DNA of 6,166 nt. Source: Parachlamydiaceae bacterium. GTDB lineage: Bacteria; Chlamydiota; Chlamydiia; Chlamydiales; Parachlamydiaceae. The position numbers were made by a program, and so were the translations under genes. Under the pieces are notes generated by a model. That model searched no databases, was not told the DNA's origin, and was given only the letters and a program-made list of their open reading frames with translations. The stretch lies in NCBI GenBank assembly GCA_003164155.1, contig PLSG01000243.1:1-6166 (forward strand), in the 5' to 3' direction. Position 1 is the first letter of the stretch. Every line of letters starts with the position of its first letter. Positions 6,133-6,166 of this stretch are shown here, in pieces.

Positions 6133-6166
6133 ATTTTACAGGATGGGAAGGATAGGAAAAGATGGG
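6133..6166. repeat. Second copy of the GGATGGGAA-type dispersed repeat, cut by window edge
   Basis: The block from ATTTTACAGGATGGGAA (6133-6149) continues as GGATAGGAA and AAGATGGG, again a 9-bp period. Bases 6133-6149 match the reverse complement of 3279-3295 at 16 of 17 positions, including ATTTTACAGG, which lies outside the simple 9-bp repetition. This therefore looks like the same repeat family rather than coincidental low complexity. If the element is also palindromic here, its second arm should follow just past the window end. Confidence 0.65.

Overview
The window looks like a chromosomal segment of a chlamydia-like (environmental Chlamydiota) bacterium. The main reason is the leucyl-tRNA synthetase. 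Its N-terminus, its zinc-less CxxLGTVLxNEEVENG stretch and its PNKLLN C-terminus resemble chlamydial LeuRS as I remember it; no database comparison was possible. Base composition by eye is near 50% GC, higher than most chlamydiae I know of.

Layout: positions 1-3079 (minus) hold rnr, encoding RNase R. It reads leftward and runs off the window edge still open. Its core (winged helix, two cold-shock domains, RNB, S1) ends near residue 706. It is followed by a tail of at least 320 residues that is not part of the standard enzyme: an Arg/Asp/Gly tract, a VK-P motif series, and then near-perfect 59-residue Lys/Pro/Gln-rich tandem repeats encoded by a 177-bp DNA repeat that continues past the edge. 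Positions 3080-3489 form the intergenic region between rnr and leuS. It carries a 19-bp tandem repeat, a large imperfect palindrome built from a 9-bp motif, a possible small membrane-protein ORF on the minus strand (3227-3430), and candidate leuS promoter elements. Positions 3490-6072 (plus) hold a complete leuS, followed by a hairpin terminator at 6086-6116. The last ~34 bases carry a second copy of the palindrome's motif, cut by the window edge.

The two main genes are divergent housekeeping genes with no direct pathway link: RNA decay and quality control (RNase R) and tRNA charging (LeuRS). No mobile-element gene, CRISPR array, tRNA or rRNA was found. The points most worth following are the repeat-expanded RNase R tail, the dispersed 9-bp-motif palindrome family, the tandem 19-bp palindrome-containing repeat upstream of rnr, and an Arg-to-Cys change in the LeuRS editing-site motif.
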